Below, piece by piece: positions 26,337-38,157 of a stretch of 64,000 bases of DNA; within the stretch, counting starts at the first letter, position 1; each line of letters starts with the position of its first letter. Both the position numbers and the translations under genes were made by a program. The notes under the pieces are model-generated. The model had not been told where the DNA came from. It saw nothing but the letters and a program-made list of their open reading frames with translations, and ran no database searches. Source of the stretch: Paenibacillus alkaliterrae (GTDB lineage Bacteria > Bacillota > Bacilli > Paenibacillales > Paenibacillaceae); contig NZ_JAKGAP010000022.1 of NCBI RefSeq assembly GCF_021532375.1, positions 1 to 64,000 of the forward strand, read 5' to 3'.

Positions 26337-27377
26337 ATGAAACATAGTGAACAAAGCATACCGGTACATCTATTATCCGGCTTTCTTGGGAGCGGTAAAA
26401 CAACGCTGCTGCAGAGACTGCTGGAATACTGCAAGGCTCAGGGGAAGAAGCCGGCCGTCATCATGAACGAGCTGGGCGATATCAATCTGGATGGGCAACT
26501 GCTGGACGCAGAGGTGCCTATGGCCGAAATGCTTAGCGGCTGCATTTGCTGCACGATACGCGGCGATTTGGGCATGGAGATCAGCATGCTCATTGAAGAA
26601 CATCAGCCTGATGTGATATTCATCGAATCGACGGGAGCTGCCAATCCGATGGAAACGTTGGACGGCGTAACGGAGGCGGCCATGTATAAGGCGATCGACC
26701 TTCGCAGCGTCATTACCGTCGTAGACGGGCCGGAGCTGCTGGAGCGCGGCCGCGACGGTAAAGGACGCACCTTTAAGCTGATGAGTGAGCAAATCCGGTG
26801 CGCTACGCTGCTGCTGTTGAATAAAGCGGATAAGTTGGAGCCCGAACAGCTCGTAGAGGCGCAGCAGCAACTGCGGGAGCTGAATGCCCATGCGCGGATT
26901 ACGGCAACGATTCGATGCGCGATCGATGATTGGAGCTGGCTGGATAGCGAAGAAGAAACGCAAGATTTTTCTCTTGACTCTATGGATGGCGAAGAAGGCG
27001 AAGCTTGCACGCATGTCGGCTGCTCCCATAATCATAGCGGGCACGCTCATCATCACACCCATGACGGTCACCATCACTCGCATGATCATGTACTGGTCGT
27101 AACTCATTATTGGAGCAGTCCGGTCTGCAGCAAGGCGTTCGAGGCATTGCTGCAGCGTTTGCCGAATGAGATTTACCGGGCGAAGGGAATCGTGACGTTT
27201 ACGGATACGCCGAGCCGCTTCCTTTTCCAATATGCCTATCGGGAATCCGACTTCATGAGAATCGAGCCGCAGGGGCATGTGAACGATGTCGCCGTATTTA
27301 TCGGAGAGCATTTCTCCAAGGATTGGCTGCGAAGCGAGCTGGCGCATCTGGAGCAAACCGAGAATACAGAGGCGTGA
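26337..27377 (+). CDS. COG0523 (CobW/YciC-type) GTPase, probable zinc metallochaperone
   Basis: This 346-residue G3E GTPase has Walker A GFLGSGKT (15-22), the metal-binding GCICC motif (Cys69, Cys71, Cys72), NKAD for guanine recognition, a His-rich stretch near 223-250 (SHNHSGHAHHHTHDGHHHSH) and a CobW_C domain. Members deliver Zn2+ (ZagA/YciC, ZNG1) or help build other metal sites. GGGAG precedes the ATG by about eight bases. The Zur-like palindrome in its promoter supports a role under zinc limitation. It is monocistronic here, with no partner enzyme beside it. Confidence 0.88.
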   Translation: MKHSEQSIPVHLLSGFLGSGKTTLLQRLLEYCKAQGKKPAVIMNELGDINLDGQLLDAEVPMAEMLSGCICCTIRGDLGMEISMLIEEHQPDVIFIESTGAANPMETLDGVTEAAMYKAIDLRSVITVVDGPELLERGRDGKGRTFKLMSEQIRCATLLLLNKADKLEPEQLVEAQQQLRELNAHARITATIRCAIDDWSWLDSEEETQDFSLDSMDGEEGEACTHVGCSHNHSGHAHHHTHDGHHHSHDHVLVVTHYWSSPVCSKAFEALLQRLPNEIYRAKGIVTFTDTPSRFLFQYAYRESDFMRIEPQGHVNDVAVFIGEHFSKDWLRSELAHLEQTENTEA

Positions 27378-27513
27378 AGCTTGATGAAGAGATTTGAAGA
27401 GTTGTCGAAATTTGCGGACATATGACTATTCATTCGTATGCTTGGGCAAAATAAGCCAGATGAGGCTAATCCAGCCTTTTCATCACGATTGCAATAGAAA
27501 GGTGTGGCAGCAA

Positions 27514-28047
27514 ATGATTAGAAAATGGTTAGTCCCGGCTGTGGCGCTAGCTGTGCTGTTCTCAGTCGCTCCCGTATGGGCGGCGCAATCGGTAACGGCC
27601 TTGCCGGATGCAGCACATTTTGTTAAGCATCCAACAACGTCCGATGAGGATGGCGAGTATAAGCATCACAAGGGAAAAATGACACGCAAGGATTTTGAAA
27701 CTTACCGGCTGGAGAAGCTGAAGGAAGCCGCAGCTTATTTCGGCATCGAAACGGAAGGCAAAACCGTCCAGCAGCTCAAGAAGGAAGTGGAGGCAGCAAA
27801 GGTTGCCAACAAGGACAAATGGGAAGCCTTCAAGGCGGAGCATAAGGCTAAGCGGCTGGAGCATTTGCGAAAAATAGCCGATGAGCATGGCATCAAGACG
27901 GATGGCAAGACGGCAAAGCAGCTGCGCGAAGAGCTTTATAAGCTGCACGGGGGCAAAGGCAAACGTCCTCATCGCTTGGAAGATCACGATCGCGCCGGCG
28001 AGGATGCGCAGGACAAGCAGCAGAAGGACAAGCAAAACCAAGTATAA
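27514..28047 (+). CDS. secreted charged protein with an internal duplication
   Basis: This 177-residue protein has an N-terminal signal peptide cleaved after PVWAA. The mature part holds two similar helical units, LEKLKEAAAYFGIETEGKTV and LEHLRKIADEHGIKTDGKTA, each followed by a QLKKE/QLREE stretch, and ends in a very charged Lys/Asp/Gln tail. I start at ATG 27514 because AGAAAGGTG lies nine bases upstream; the frame is open further upstream without a ribosome site. I do not recognise the family. A cell-surface or extracellular role is implied by the signal peptide only. Confidence 0.7.
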   Translation: MIRKWLVPAVALAVLFSVAPVWAAQSVTALPDAAHFVKHPTTSDEDGEYKHHKGKMTRKDFETYRLEKLKEAAAYFGIETEGKTVQQLKKEVEAAKVANKDKWEAFKAEHKAKRLEHLRKIADEHGIKTDGKTAKQLREELYKLHGGKGKRPHRLEDHDRAGEDAQDKQQKDKQNQV

Positions 28048-28061
28048 GATTGGCATGAAGC

Positions 28062-28106
28062 AGGCCGTTTCTAGTTCATTAATGACTAGGGACGGCCTTA
28101 TTTTTT
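28062..28106 (+). terminator. terminator after the secreted repeat protein
   Basis: AGGCCGT and CTAGT pair with ACTAG and ACGGCCT around TCATTAATG, with a small internal mismatch, followed by TATTTTTT. Confidence 0.8.
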
Positions 28107-28209
28107 ATTCGAAAATTGTGCGCATACTAGTTTAGGGCGTTTTGGGCATTATACATCGACTGTTTATATGTGATTTCAGTGCTCCGCAAAGCTATGCTTG
28201 GTGATCACG

Positions 28210-28353
28210 ATGGATTGGGGGAAGCTGCAAAACCGCCGTCTCGTTATCGAGCAGCAGGGCCCAGCCGTAGAGGAAGTGCCGCCGATGTTTATTGAGAACA
28301 AAGACGCTGATATGGAGCGCATCTGCCTAATAGAGGCTGATGCGCTTTTTTAG
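28210..28353 (+). CDS. possible small protein or gene remnant
   Basis: A 47-codon frame starts MDWGKLQNRRLVIEQQGPAV and ends within a terminator hairpin, so the last codons and stop are part of the stem and T-run. There is no convincing ribosome site. Amino-acid composition looks protein-like, but I recognise no family. It may be the salvaged end of a lost gene. Nothing else is evident between 28107 and 28581. Confidence 0.25.
   Translation: MDWGKLQNRRLVIEQQGPAVEEVPPMFIENKDADMERICLIEADALF
28317..28351 (+). terminator. rho-independent terminator
   Basis: GCGCATC (28317-28323) pairs with GATGCGC (28339-28345), followed by TTTTTT. Confidence 0.7.
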
Positions 28354-28581
28354 TGCGCCCAGCATGGGCGCTATCTATAAAGAAGACATTAGGTCCAATA
28401 GTCCCTTGCCTTGTTTAAACAACAGGTGAAAAGTAGTTTTTTGTCGATAAATATAGTGTTTCTTGCCTATTTCAAGCATTGTGTTCAAGGAGAAATGTCA
28501 AGTATACTAGAGCCATATCATAATTTGACATATTGCGTCGTTTTTATTTCTTTGTTCGACAACAAGGGGCTGATCGATAAG

Positions 28582-31077
28582 ATGAGAAAGATAAGGCTAA
28601 GCATCGCTCAAAAATTAATGTTTTCTTTGGGCCTGCTTGTTATTCTTTCATTTGGTATATTGGTATCCGCCCACCTTATTAAGCTTTATCATTTGAACCT
28701 GCGTGAAAGCGAGCTGCTCTCGCAAACGCAGTCGATGGCCTACATATATCCTCTCACCAAATCACTGGACCAAACCATTGCAAAGCTCGATAAGCTGGAA
28801 GCCATTATGGTACAGATGCGCAGTGATCAAATGCAGGACCGCGAAATTATCGTTGAAAAGCTCCAGAAGCTGCTTCGCGAGCAGCCTCAGCTGTTAGGCG
28901 TCTATACGCTTTGGGAGCCAAACGCTTTCGATGGAAAGGACGACGCCTACCGTAACAAAAACAGCTATGACGATGATACGGGACGTTTCATTCCCTACGC
29001 GGTGCGTAAGGATGGGGAGATTCAGCTTCATGCTCTCGAGCATTATGAGGATCAGGTCGATGGAAGTTATTATCAAATTCCGAAACGTTCAAAGACGTTT
29101 TCGTTAATCGAGCCTTATGCCTATCAAGTCGATGGCAAAACCATTTTAATGACCTCGCTCGTGCTTCCTATAATGGATACGCAAGGCCGGTTTTTGGGAA
29201 TTGTAGGAGCCGATCTTTCACTGGATTCGGTACAGAAGCATATCGAAGAAGTTCGCCCCTTAGGCGGATACGCTAACATCATAACGACAGAAAACAAGTA
29301 TTTAGCCAATGGCAGTAATTCGGAGCTAGTGATGCAGCCCTATGAGCGATGGTCGGACGATAATGAGCTTGAAGCGATGAAAGGCACGAAGCCTTATTTT
29401 CGCTATACGCGTGATGCCGATGGCAGCGGAACCGTGCTGCGAATGTTTTATCCGATTGTGATCAAGAATGCGATTTGGCATATTGAAACCGTCATACCGA
29501 AGAAGAATATGCTGACTGAATTTTACAAGAGCTTATGGGAGTCGCTTATGATCACGGCGTTCGCGCTTCTGTTTATAACGCTTATGATGGGGCTGCTCGT
29601 TCGGAAAATCATCCTGGTCAATATCCATAAAGTTGTTCAGGCAACCTCCGAAGTCTCCTTCGGCAATGAAAATAAAAAGCTGGACATTCAGACGAATGAT
29701 GAATTCGAATTTATGGCGAAGCATTTCAATCATATGATCGACCAGCGCAAGGAAGCGCAACTGCTGATCGAATATCAGTCCACGCATGACTTATTGACCG
29801 GACTGCCCAATCGTTATGCGTATCTTCTGCATGTGGAAGGAAAAGTTTCGTCCCGAACAGCAATGGAGGACGGACATCTTGCTTTGCTCTTCATTGATCT
29901 TGATCGATTCAAAGTGATCAACGATACGCTGGATCATGCTATGGGCGATCAACTGCTAAAGAAGGTGTCCGAGAGAATCGTACAAGTTGTTCAGGACAAG
30001 GGACGGGTATTTCGCTTCGGAAGCGACGAGTTTATTGCGCTGCTTGAAAATGTGAGCCATCTGCATCAAGCGCTGCATACAGCGGAGGACATCCTGTCGG
30101 GCATTGCCGAGCCTCTGCGATTGAGGGATCGGATGTTTTACATAACGGCCAGCATCGGAATGAGCATTCACCACGAGCTGCTGCCCGGTACGGGCGAACA
30201 GCTGGTGAAGGAGTCCGACATTGCGATGTACGTGGCCAAGAAGGAGCGCAACACCTGCAAGATCTATTCTCCTTCGATGAACGATGTGCCGAAGAAGGAA
30301 ATTATGCTGGAGAACAGCATGCTTAACGCATTGGAGCTGGGACAATTTATGTTATATTACCAGCCGAAGATCGATGTAAAGACCGGCCGGATTAATGGAG
30401 CGGAAGCCTTGATCAGGTGGAAGCACCCGGAATTGGGTATGGTCTCGCCGCTTGATTTTATTCCCATAGCAGAGAAGACGGGCTTCATTATTCCGTTGGG
30501 AGAATGGGTGCTGTATACGGCATGCCGGCAAATGAGCGAGTGGGAGCGGATGGGGCTGCCACGGCTGACGGTGAGCGTCAATATGTCGATGATTCAATTC
30601 CAGCAAAAGCAGATTGTCCATACGATCGAACGTATTCTTTCGGATGCGGGCATCAGGCCGGAGCAGATCGAGCTGGAAATTACGGAATCTATCTTTATGG
30701 ACAACCAGGAGTACACGCTCAAAATATTGCATGAGCTTCAGCAGTTGGGCGTCAAGCTGTCGCTTGATGATTTTGGAACGGGGTATTCCTCGCTCAGCTA
30801 TTTGCAAAATATACCGCTGCACACGCTGAAGCTAGATAAATCGTTTATCAGCGATATCGTCAGCGATTATAAGAAGCAAATGATTTTTAAATCGGTCGTC
30901 GTTATCGCGCATAATTTGAATTTAAGAGTGGTGACCGAAGGTGTCGAGACAGAGGAGGAGCTGCGAGTCATTCGCGAGCATAACTGCGATGCGGTGCAAG
31001 GCTATATTTTCAGCCCGCCGGTGCCGGCACCTAAGTTCGCCAAGCTTTATATGGATCATCTTACAGCAGAAGCCTGA
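28582..31077 (+). CDS. membrane-bound Cache-HAMP-GGDEF-EAL protein (c-di-GMP turnover)
   Basis: This 831-residue protein has a membrane helix near 12-32, an extracellular dCache-like sensor, a second helix near 320-340, HAMP, GGDEF and EAL domains. The GGDEF signature is altered to GSDEF (480-484). The EAL domain keeps its catalytic signatures: EAL at Glu608, ITES, DDFGTG and EGVET. Phosphodiesterase activity is therefore likely, while cyclase activity is uncertain. I start at ATG 28582, after AAGGGG; the frame stays open 57 codons upstream without a well-placed ribosome site. The gene stands alone. The tad pilus locus in this window is a conceivable output, but nothing links them directly. 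Confidence 0.88.
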   Translation: MRKIRLSIAQKLMFSLGLLVILSFGILVSAHLIKLYHLNLRESELLSQTQSMAYIYPLTKSLDQTIAKLDKLEAIMVQMRSDQMQDREIIVEKLQKLLREQPQLLGVYTLWEPNAFDGKDDAYRNKNSYDDDTGRFIPYAVRKDGEIQLHALEHYEDQVDGSYYQIPKRSKTFSLIEPYAYQVDGKTILMTSLVLPIMDTQGRFLGIVGADLSLDSVQKHIEEVRPLGGYANIITTENKYLANGSNSELVMQPYERWSDDNELEAMKGTKPYFRYTRDADGSGTVLRMFYPIVIKNAIWHIETVIPKKNMLTEFYKSLWESLMITAFALLFITLMMGLLVRKIILVNIHKVVQATSEVSFGNENKKLDIQTNDEFEFMAKHFNHMIDQRKEAQLLIEYQSTHDLLTGLPNRYAYLLHVEGKVSSRTAMEDGHLALLFIDLDRFKVINDTLDHAMGDQLLKKVSERIVQVVQDKGRVFRFGSDEFIALLENVSHLHQALHTAEDILSGIAEPLRLRDRMFYITASIGMSIHHELLPGTGEQLVKESDIAMYVAKKERNTCKIYSPSMNDVPKKEIMLENSMLNALELGQFMLYYQPKIDVKTGRINGAEALIRWKHPELGMVSPLDFIPIAEKTGFIIPLGEWVLYTACRQMSEWERMGLPRLTVSVNMSMIQFQQKQIVHTIERILSDAGIRPEQIELEITESIFMDNQEYTLKILHELQQLGVKLSLDDFGTGYSSLSYLQNIPLHTLKLDKSFISDIVSDYKKQMIFKSVVVIAHNLNLRVVTEGVETEEELRVIREHNCDAVQGYIFSPPVPAPKFAKLYMDHLTAEA

Positions 31078-31091
31078 TGATATTTCCGAGG

Positions 31092-31120
31092 TTGTAATAA
31101 GAACGCTTGTTTGGTACAAT
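31092..31120 (+). promoter_or_regulatory. sigma-A promoter of the small coiled-coil gene
   Basis: TTGTAA (31092-31097), a 17-base spacer and TACAAT (31115-31120) lie 80 bases before the next start, just after the GGDEF/EAL stop. Confidence 0.6.
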
Positions 31121-31199
31121 GGATTAATCGCATTTATGCCTACGCAGCTACGCTATGAAGTACATTTGCTTCGCAAATGTTTAATTAAGGAGGATTTCA

Positions 31200-31460
31200 A
31201 TGTCAGAGGAACGACTTGAACGTCTGGAAGGCTTGATGGAGCAGCTGATTGGTATGGTGGGCAGTGTGCTTAGTGAGCAAAGGTCGATGAAAGATGAGCT
31301 TAGCTCAATGAAAGAGGATATTTCGTTAATAAATGAACGACTCGAGCGAATCGAACGGCAAAACACGGCTTTTCAAGAATCTACGGCGTATCTATTGGAC
31401 AAAACGGCGGAACATGACCATGACATTCATGTGCTTAAGCACCGTTTGTTAAAAATTTGA
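31200..31460 (+). CDS. small coiled-coil protein
   Basis: This 86-residue protein has almost continuous heptads (RLERLEGLMEQLIGMVGSVL through INERLERIERQ) and a His/Asp cluster (AEHDHDIHVLKHRL) near the end. It lacks a signal peptide or membrane helix. AAGGAGG (31187-31193) gives a strong start at ATG 31200, and a good promoter lies upstream, so it is a real gene. Such short coiled coils occur widely in Bacillales without known function; I assign none. Confidence 0.7.
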   Translation: MSEERLERLEGLMEQLIGMVGSVLSEQRSMKDELSSMKEDISLINERLERIERQNTAFQESTAYLLDKTAEHDHDIHVLKHRLLKI

Positions 31461-31514
31461 TCGAAGTAGTTTATGACAGCTCTATTGGTCATGAGACGAA
31501 AAGATTTTTAAACG

Positions 31515-31553
31515 ATGCTGCCGCCCATTGCAAGGGAGGCAGCATGTTGTTTT
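31515..31553. terminator. terminator between convergent genes
   Basis: ATGCTGCC pairs with GGCAGCAT around an inner GCCC/GGGA arm, followed by GTTGTTTT. It lies between the coiled-coil gene (plus) and the lipoprotein gene (minus). Confidence 0.75.
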
Positions 31554-31581
31554 AGTTACACTTCTTGCACCCGGCTATTCT

Positions 31582-32265
31582 TTAGATCGTCCACTGAGAG
31601 TGGACAATTGCGCTTACGTACCAAGCTCCCACAAACTCCTCAAGCACGAGAATAAGGCTTTCCCAATCCATTCCCTCATACTGCTTATCAAAGCCGCTAA
31701 AATAATAATCCATCACGAAGCTGCCCGGAAACACCTCTTCAATATTGACAAGCGTATTTCCCATCCCTTTAATCTCATTAACGCCGACGGTCTCTGCTTC
31801 CATAAAGTCCTTGCCGTAAACGAACTTGTCGTAATACTGCTGAAACGTCAGCTCAATCGGCTCGCCGGTGCCGTCATAGGAGCCCCAGTTGTAGACGGTC
31901 GGATCTGACATAGCCGGCAAGTCTGCAGCTTGAAACACTTTAGCGGATACGGTTTCGATATGGGCATAAGGAGAGAATAATAATCCTTTGTCCGGATGGA
32001 TATAGCTTGCGAGCGTCGCAAGGTCCGCATCCTTAAGTGCGAGAATGACCGCGGCCGCCGCTTCCTGCTCGGTTTTTGCTTTAACAGGCTGCTCCTCGCC
32101 GTCTGTGTTCGTTTCCGCAGGTGCGGGACTGGGCTTCGCCGCGCCCGTATTTTGATTTTGGCCTGGATTTGCAGTTGAATTACCGTTTCCTGAATCGTTC
32201 GTGGCAGCATTGCTGCATGCGGATAGGAGAATCAGCAGAGAAAGGATCAGAATTGTTTTTTTCAT
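31582..32265 (-). CDS. lipoprotein of unknown function
   Basis: This 227-residue lipoprotein has signal and lipobox ending LLSAC (Cys17), a Gly/Asn/Pro/Ala-rich linker with TNDSGNGNSTANPGQNQN, and a folded C-terminal part of about 150 residues containing EQEAAAAVILALKDADLATL and YVSAIVHSQWTI. GAGGTGAT precedes the ATG on the minus strand. The folded part resembles the small NTF2-like or stress lipoproteins of Paenibacillus in style, but I cannot name a family. Neighbours give no functional hint. Confidence 0.7.
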   Translation of the reverse strand: MKKTILILSLLILLSACSNAATNDSGNGNSTANPGQNQNTGAAKPSPAPAETNTDGEEQPVKAKTEQEAAAAVILALKDADLATLASYIHPDKGLLFSPYAHIETVSAKVFQAADLPAMSDPTVYNWGSYDGTGEPIELTFQQYYDKFVYGKDFMEAETVGVNEIKGMGNTLVNIEEVFPGSFVMDYYFSGFDKQYEGMDWESLILVLEEFVGAWYVSAIVHSQWTI

Positions 32266-32349
32266 CCTTCGATCACCTCTAAATACGGTTTTGTTTGAAG
32301 CATTCTCATAAAGTCAGACGTGATTTGATCTTAAAAGTTGCATAGACGC

Positions 32350-35659
<3,310 letters not shown>

Positions 35660-35684
35660 GCTGGGCTCGCCTATTGGCAAAACA

Positions 35685-35733
35685 AAAGGGGTATCCTGCG
35701 AGCAGCATGTTGCAGCTCGCAGGATACCCCTTT
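35685..35733 (+). terminator. strong terminator after the alpha-galactosidase gene
   Basis: An 18-base-pair stem: AAAGGGGTATCCTGCGAG pairs perfectly with CTCGCAGGATACCCCTTT around a 13-base loop. The A and T ends make it potentially bidirectional. Confidence 0.9.
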
Positions 35734-35912
35734 GTATGATCAACCTGATAGCGGAACGTTATTGTACAAATAGTCATACTGGCTATATGTTATGACTTAT
35801 GCACTTCGCTGAATTAATTGGTAATTGTGAGAATCTATGCTTGAATGTACCGGTCGCTAAGTTATGAGTAATTTGTAAGGGTTATACTTTGTTGCAGAGG
35901 TAGATCAGCAGG

Positions 35913-36035
35913 ATGGAAAGGGAAAAGGCACAGCCTTATCTAATAGGAGCCTTCGCGAAGCTGACGGCAGTGACCGAGCGGACGCTCCGCTTCGTAGAAA
36001 ACGCGCTGCTTCAAATTTGCGACATTAGGGTATAG
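35913..36035 (+). pseudogene. truncated MerR-family regulator (N-terminal helix-turn-helix only)
   Basis: A 40-codon frame encodes YLIGAFAKLTAVTERTLRFV, which matches the DNA-binding start of MerR-type regulators (normally LTGVTERTLRFYDRKGLL). After LRF the sequence leaves the family and a stop follows 13 codons later. AGAGGT precedes the ATG. The protein would lack the dimerisation helix and effector domain. It is best read as the remnant of a deleted regulator gene. The rest of 35734-36073 shows no gene. Confidence 0.7.
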
Positions 36036-36073
36036 TAATTTATGGCTATACGAATGAGAGGAGTGTGCAAAAG

Positions 36074-36604
36074 ATGACGAAAGCGAAAAAGGTTGCTTTT
36101 CTGCTGGCGAATGACTTTGAAGATTCCGAGATGAAGAACCCCTTCGATGAGATGGTGAAGAACGGCCACGAGACCGTTATTATCAGCTTGAAGGCCAATG
36201 AGGAGCTGAAGGGCAAGCAGGGCACGATCAACTATACATCGCATCTGGGTATAAAAGAAGTCGCTGCGGACGATTATGCCGCTGTCATCATACCTGGAGG
36301 CAAATCGCCTTCCCATCTGATGAATGACGCGGACGTGCAGGCGTTCGTGCAGAAAGCGGATAAGGCAGGCGCGACAATTTCTGCGATATGCCATGGCCCG
36401 CAGGTGCTGGCCGCTGCCGGTTTGCTTAAAGGCCGAACGTTGACGGCATTTCCGGGCATTTCCGGCGAGATCGAAGCGGCAGGCGGGCATTTCGTCGACA
36501 AAGAGGTTGTCGTAGACCGCAATCTGGTGACATCGCGCATGCCGGAGGATGAGCCGGCCTTTATCCGGGAGACCCTCGAACGTCTGGGCGTGAACGCTTG
36601 GTAG
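36074..36604 (+). CDS. DJ-1/PfpI-family protein (type 1 glutamine amidotransferase-like)
   Basis: This 176-residue cytoplasmic protein of the PfpI/YraA/YhbO type has the nucleophile cysteine in the elbow AICHGPQVLAAAG and the upstream Glu in NDFEDSEM, the pair that defines the DJ-1 superfamily active site. Members act as general stress proteins, with reported protease, glyoxalase III or deglycase activities that remain debated. GAGGAG lies eleven bases before ATG 36074; a GTG at 36065 is too close to it. The gene stands alone with its own terminator. Confidence 0.88.
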   Translation: MTKAKKVAFLLANDFEDSEMKNPFDEMVKNGHETVIISLKANEELKGKQGTINYTSHLGIKEVAADDYAAVIIPGGKSPSHLMNDADVQAFVQKADKAGATISAICHGPQVLAAAGLLKGRTLTAFPGISGEIEAAGGHFVDKEVVVDRNLVTSRMPEDEPAFIRETLERLGVNAW

Positions 36605-36661
36605 GGGCACAGCGGCAAACTCTGACTGCGGCACCGTGAGCGGTGAGCCCGGCAAGGAAAC

Positions 36662-36693
36662 AAGGAGCCGAATGATCCGGCTCCTTTATTTTG
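36662..36693 (+). terminator. terminator after the DJ-1/PfpI gene
   Basis: AAGGAGCCG pairs with CGGCTCCTT around AATGATC, followed by TATTTTG. Confidence 0.85.
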
Positions 36694-36739
36694 CGTCTTA
36701 TGGACCTATCGGCAAAAATCCAGCAGCAGTGATCGAGAT

Positions 36740-36826
36740 TATAATATATATTATATATGTTATAAGTTCATTCGACGATGGACTAGGTCTTGCGTAATAG
36801 TGATTAACCATATAATATATATTACA
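36740..36826 (+). promoter_or_regulatory. two AT-rich palindromic operators before the GntR-type regulator
   Basis: TATAATATATATTATA (36740-36755) is a perfect 16-bp palindrome. TATAATATATATTACA (36811-36826) repeats it with one change, 71 bp away. Two sites spaced like this could support DNA looping. The second lies about 28 bp before the regulator start, so autoregulation is likely. Confidence 0.55.
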
Positions 36827-36854
36827 AATATCAATATGAAGTTTGGTGATTGCT

Positions 36855-38012
36855 ATGAATTCAACAGTCCGCACCCCGCTCTATCAGAAAATTCAGGACT
36901 ATATCCGCGATCTGATTGATTCGGAAGGCTTAAAGACGGGGGATCGCATTCCGACGGAAAAGGATCTTATGAAACGGTTCAACGTTAGTAAGATTACGGT
37001 TGTTAATGCTATGACCGGATTAGCGAATGATAATATTATTACACGGGTGCCCGGGAAGGGCAGCTTTGTCAGCGGCCAGAAGCCGATGCCGGTGCAAGAG
37101 GTTGAAGGGTCCGCAACAAGTTCTATCGAGGCGGGGGAAGAGAATGGCCTTCGTACGCGCATTATCGGCCTTGTTATGCCTTCCATTTACGATTATTTCG
37201 CTATTCGTCTGATCGAAGGCGTCCAAAGGGCGCTCAATGAGAAAGGCTACCGGAGCATGATCCTCTTGTCGGAAGGCAAGCTGGAAAAGGAAAAAGAGGC
37301 TTTTAAAACGCTCAAGGAAATCGGAGCGGAAGGATTGCTGGTTTTCCCGGTGGACGAAGAAAATTACAACGAGGAGATTCTCAGCATGAAGTTCACCGGC
37401 TATCCTTTCGTGCTTATCGACCGGTACCTGCCGGGCGTGGAAACCCATTACATTGCCGCTGACGGCAAGCTTGGAACGAGTCTCGCAGTCGATTATCTGT
37501 GGGAGCTCGGACACCGGGAGATTGCGATTTGTTCCGATTCTCCGCTGCAAACGGTAACGGTTCAAGAGCGGATTGAAGGATATATGAGTGCTCTGAAGAA
37601 CAAGGGGGCGCTCATAAATCCGGCTCAGATGATTACCGGCTTTCAGGTGGAAAGTCTGAAAGATTCGGAGAAACATCCGTTATTCCGGTATATCCGCAGT
37701 CGAATGGCAACGGCATACATCACGCTGAACGGAAGACTTGGGGTGCAAATTTATCAAATGGCGCGCCAAGCCGGATTGAAGGTGCCGGAGGATTTGTCCA
37801 TCATTAGCTTTGACGACCCGACAGCGATCGTAGAGGAGTTCAGCATCTTCACCCATATCAAGCAGTTCGAGCATGATATGGGCTACCGCGCGGCCCACAC
37901 ATTGCTCGAAATTATTGAGAACGGAGAAGGTAAGGGCAAGAAGTACAGCAAAACCTTAATTAAGCCGGAGCTGGTCGTCGGACAAACGACCGGACATTTT
38001 ACCGCTAAGTAA
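36855..38012 (+). CDS. GntR-type regulator with LacI-like effector domain (AraR-like)
   Basis: This 385-residue protein has a GntR winged helix near 4-72 (TPLYQKIQDYIRDLIDSEGL, then RFNVSKITVVNAMTGL) fused to a sugar-binding Peripla_BP_3 domain (LVMPSIYDYFAIRLIEGVQR ... LSIISFDDPT). This combination is that of AraR in B. subtilis. I start at ATG 36855 with GGTG just upstream. The next genes are a GH38 mannosidase, two permeases and a binding protein, so the ligand is probably a mannoside. The palindromes upstream and the related sequence before 38158 are plausible binding sites. Confidence 0.85.
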   Translation: MNSTVRTPLYQKIQDYIRDLIDSEGLKTGDRIPTEKDLMKRFNVSKITVVNAMTGLANDNIITRVPGKGSFVSGQKPMPVQEVEGSATSSIEAGEENGLRTRIIGLVMPSIYDYFAIRLIEGVQRALNEKGYRSMILLSEGKLEKEKEAFKTLKEIGAEGLLVFPVDEENYNEEILSMKFTGYPFVLIDRYLPGVETHYIAADGKLGTSLAVDYLWELGHREIAICSDSPLQTVTVQERIEGYMSALKNKGALINPAQMITGFQVESLKDSEKHPLFRYIRSRMATAYITLNGRLGVQIYQMARQAGLKVPEDLSIISFDDPTAIVEEFSIFTHIKQFEHDMGYRAAHTLLEIIENGEGKGKKYSKTLIKPELVVGQTTGHFTAK

Positions 38013-38031
38013 GCAAGTCGTTAGGAACCGA

Positions 38032-38066
38032 GGATCTTTTCCGCTAAGGAGAAGATTCTTTTTTTA
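38032..38066 (+). terminator. terminator after the GntR-type regulator
   Basis: GATCTTTTCC pairs with GGAGAAGATTC around GCTAA, followed by a run of T. Confidence 0.75.
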
Positions 38067-38074
38067 TTTATATA

Positions 38075-38105
38075 TTGAATATATTCAACTTATATATTAT
38101 ATTAG
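38075..38105 (+). promoter_or_regulatory. candidate operator and promoter of the second mannosidase operon
   Basis: TTGAATATATTCAA (38075-38088) is a perfect palindrome, followed by TATATATTATATTA (38091-38104), close to the AT-rich motif in front of the regulator gene. It lies about 55-80 bp before the GH38 start. Its AT richness makes chance similarity a real possibility. Confidence 0.4.
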
Positions 38106-38157
38106 GATCAAGCTATCGACTCGAAGTATATAACAGGATGGAAATGGAGACATGCAT

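Noticed and set aside
27001-27090. Short CAT/CAC-rich repeats resembling a tandem repeat
   Set aside because: They encode the His-rich metal-binding loop of the COG0523 protein; not an independent repeat.
26373-27356. 327-codon open frame antisense to the COG0523 gene
   Set aside because: Complementary frame of a strongly supported gene; no family features.
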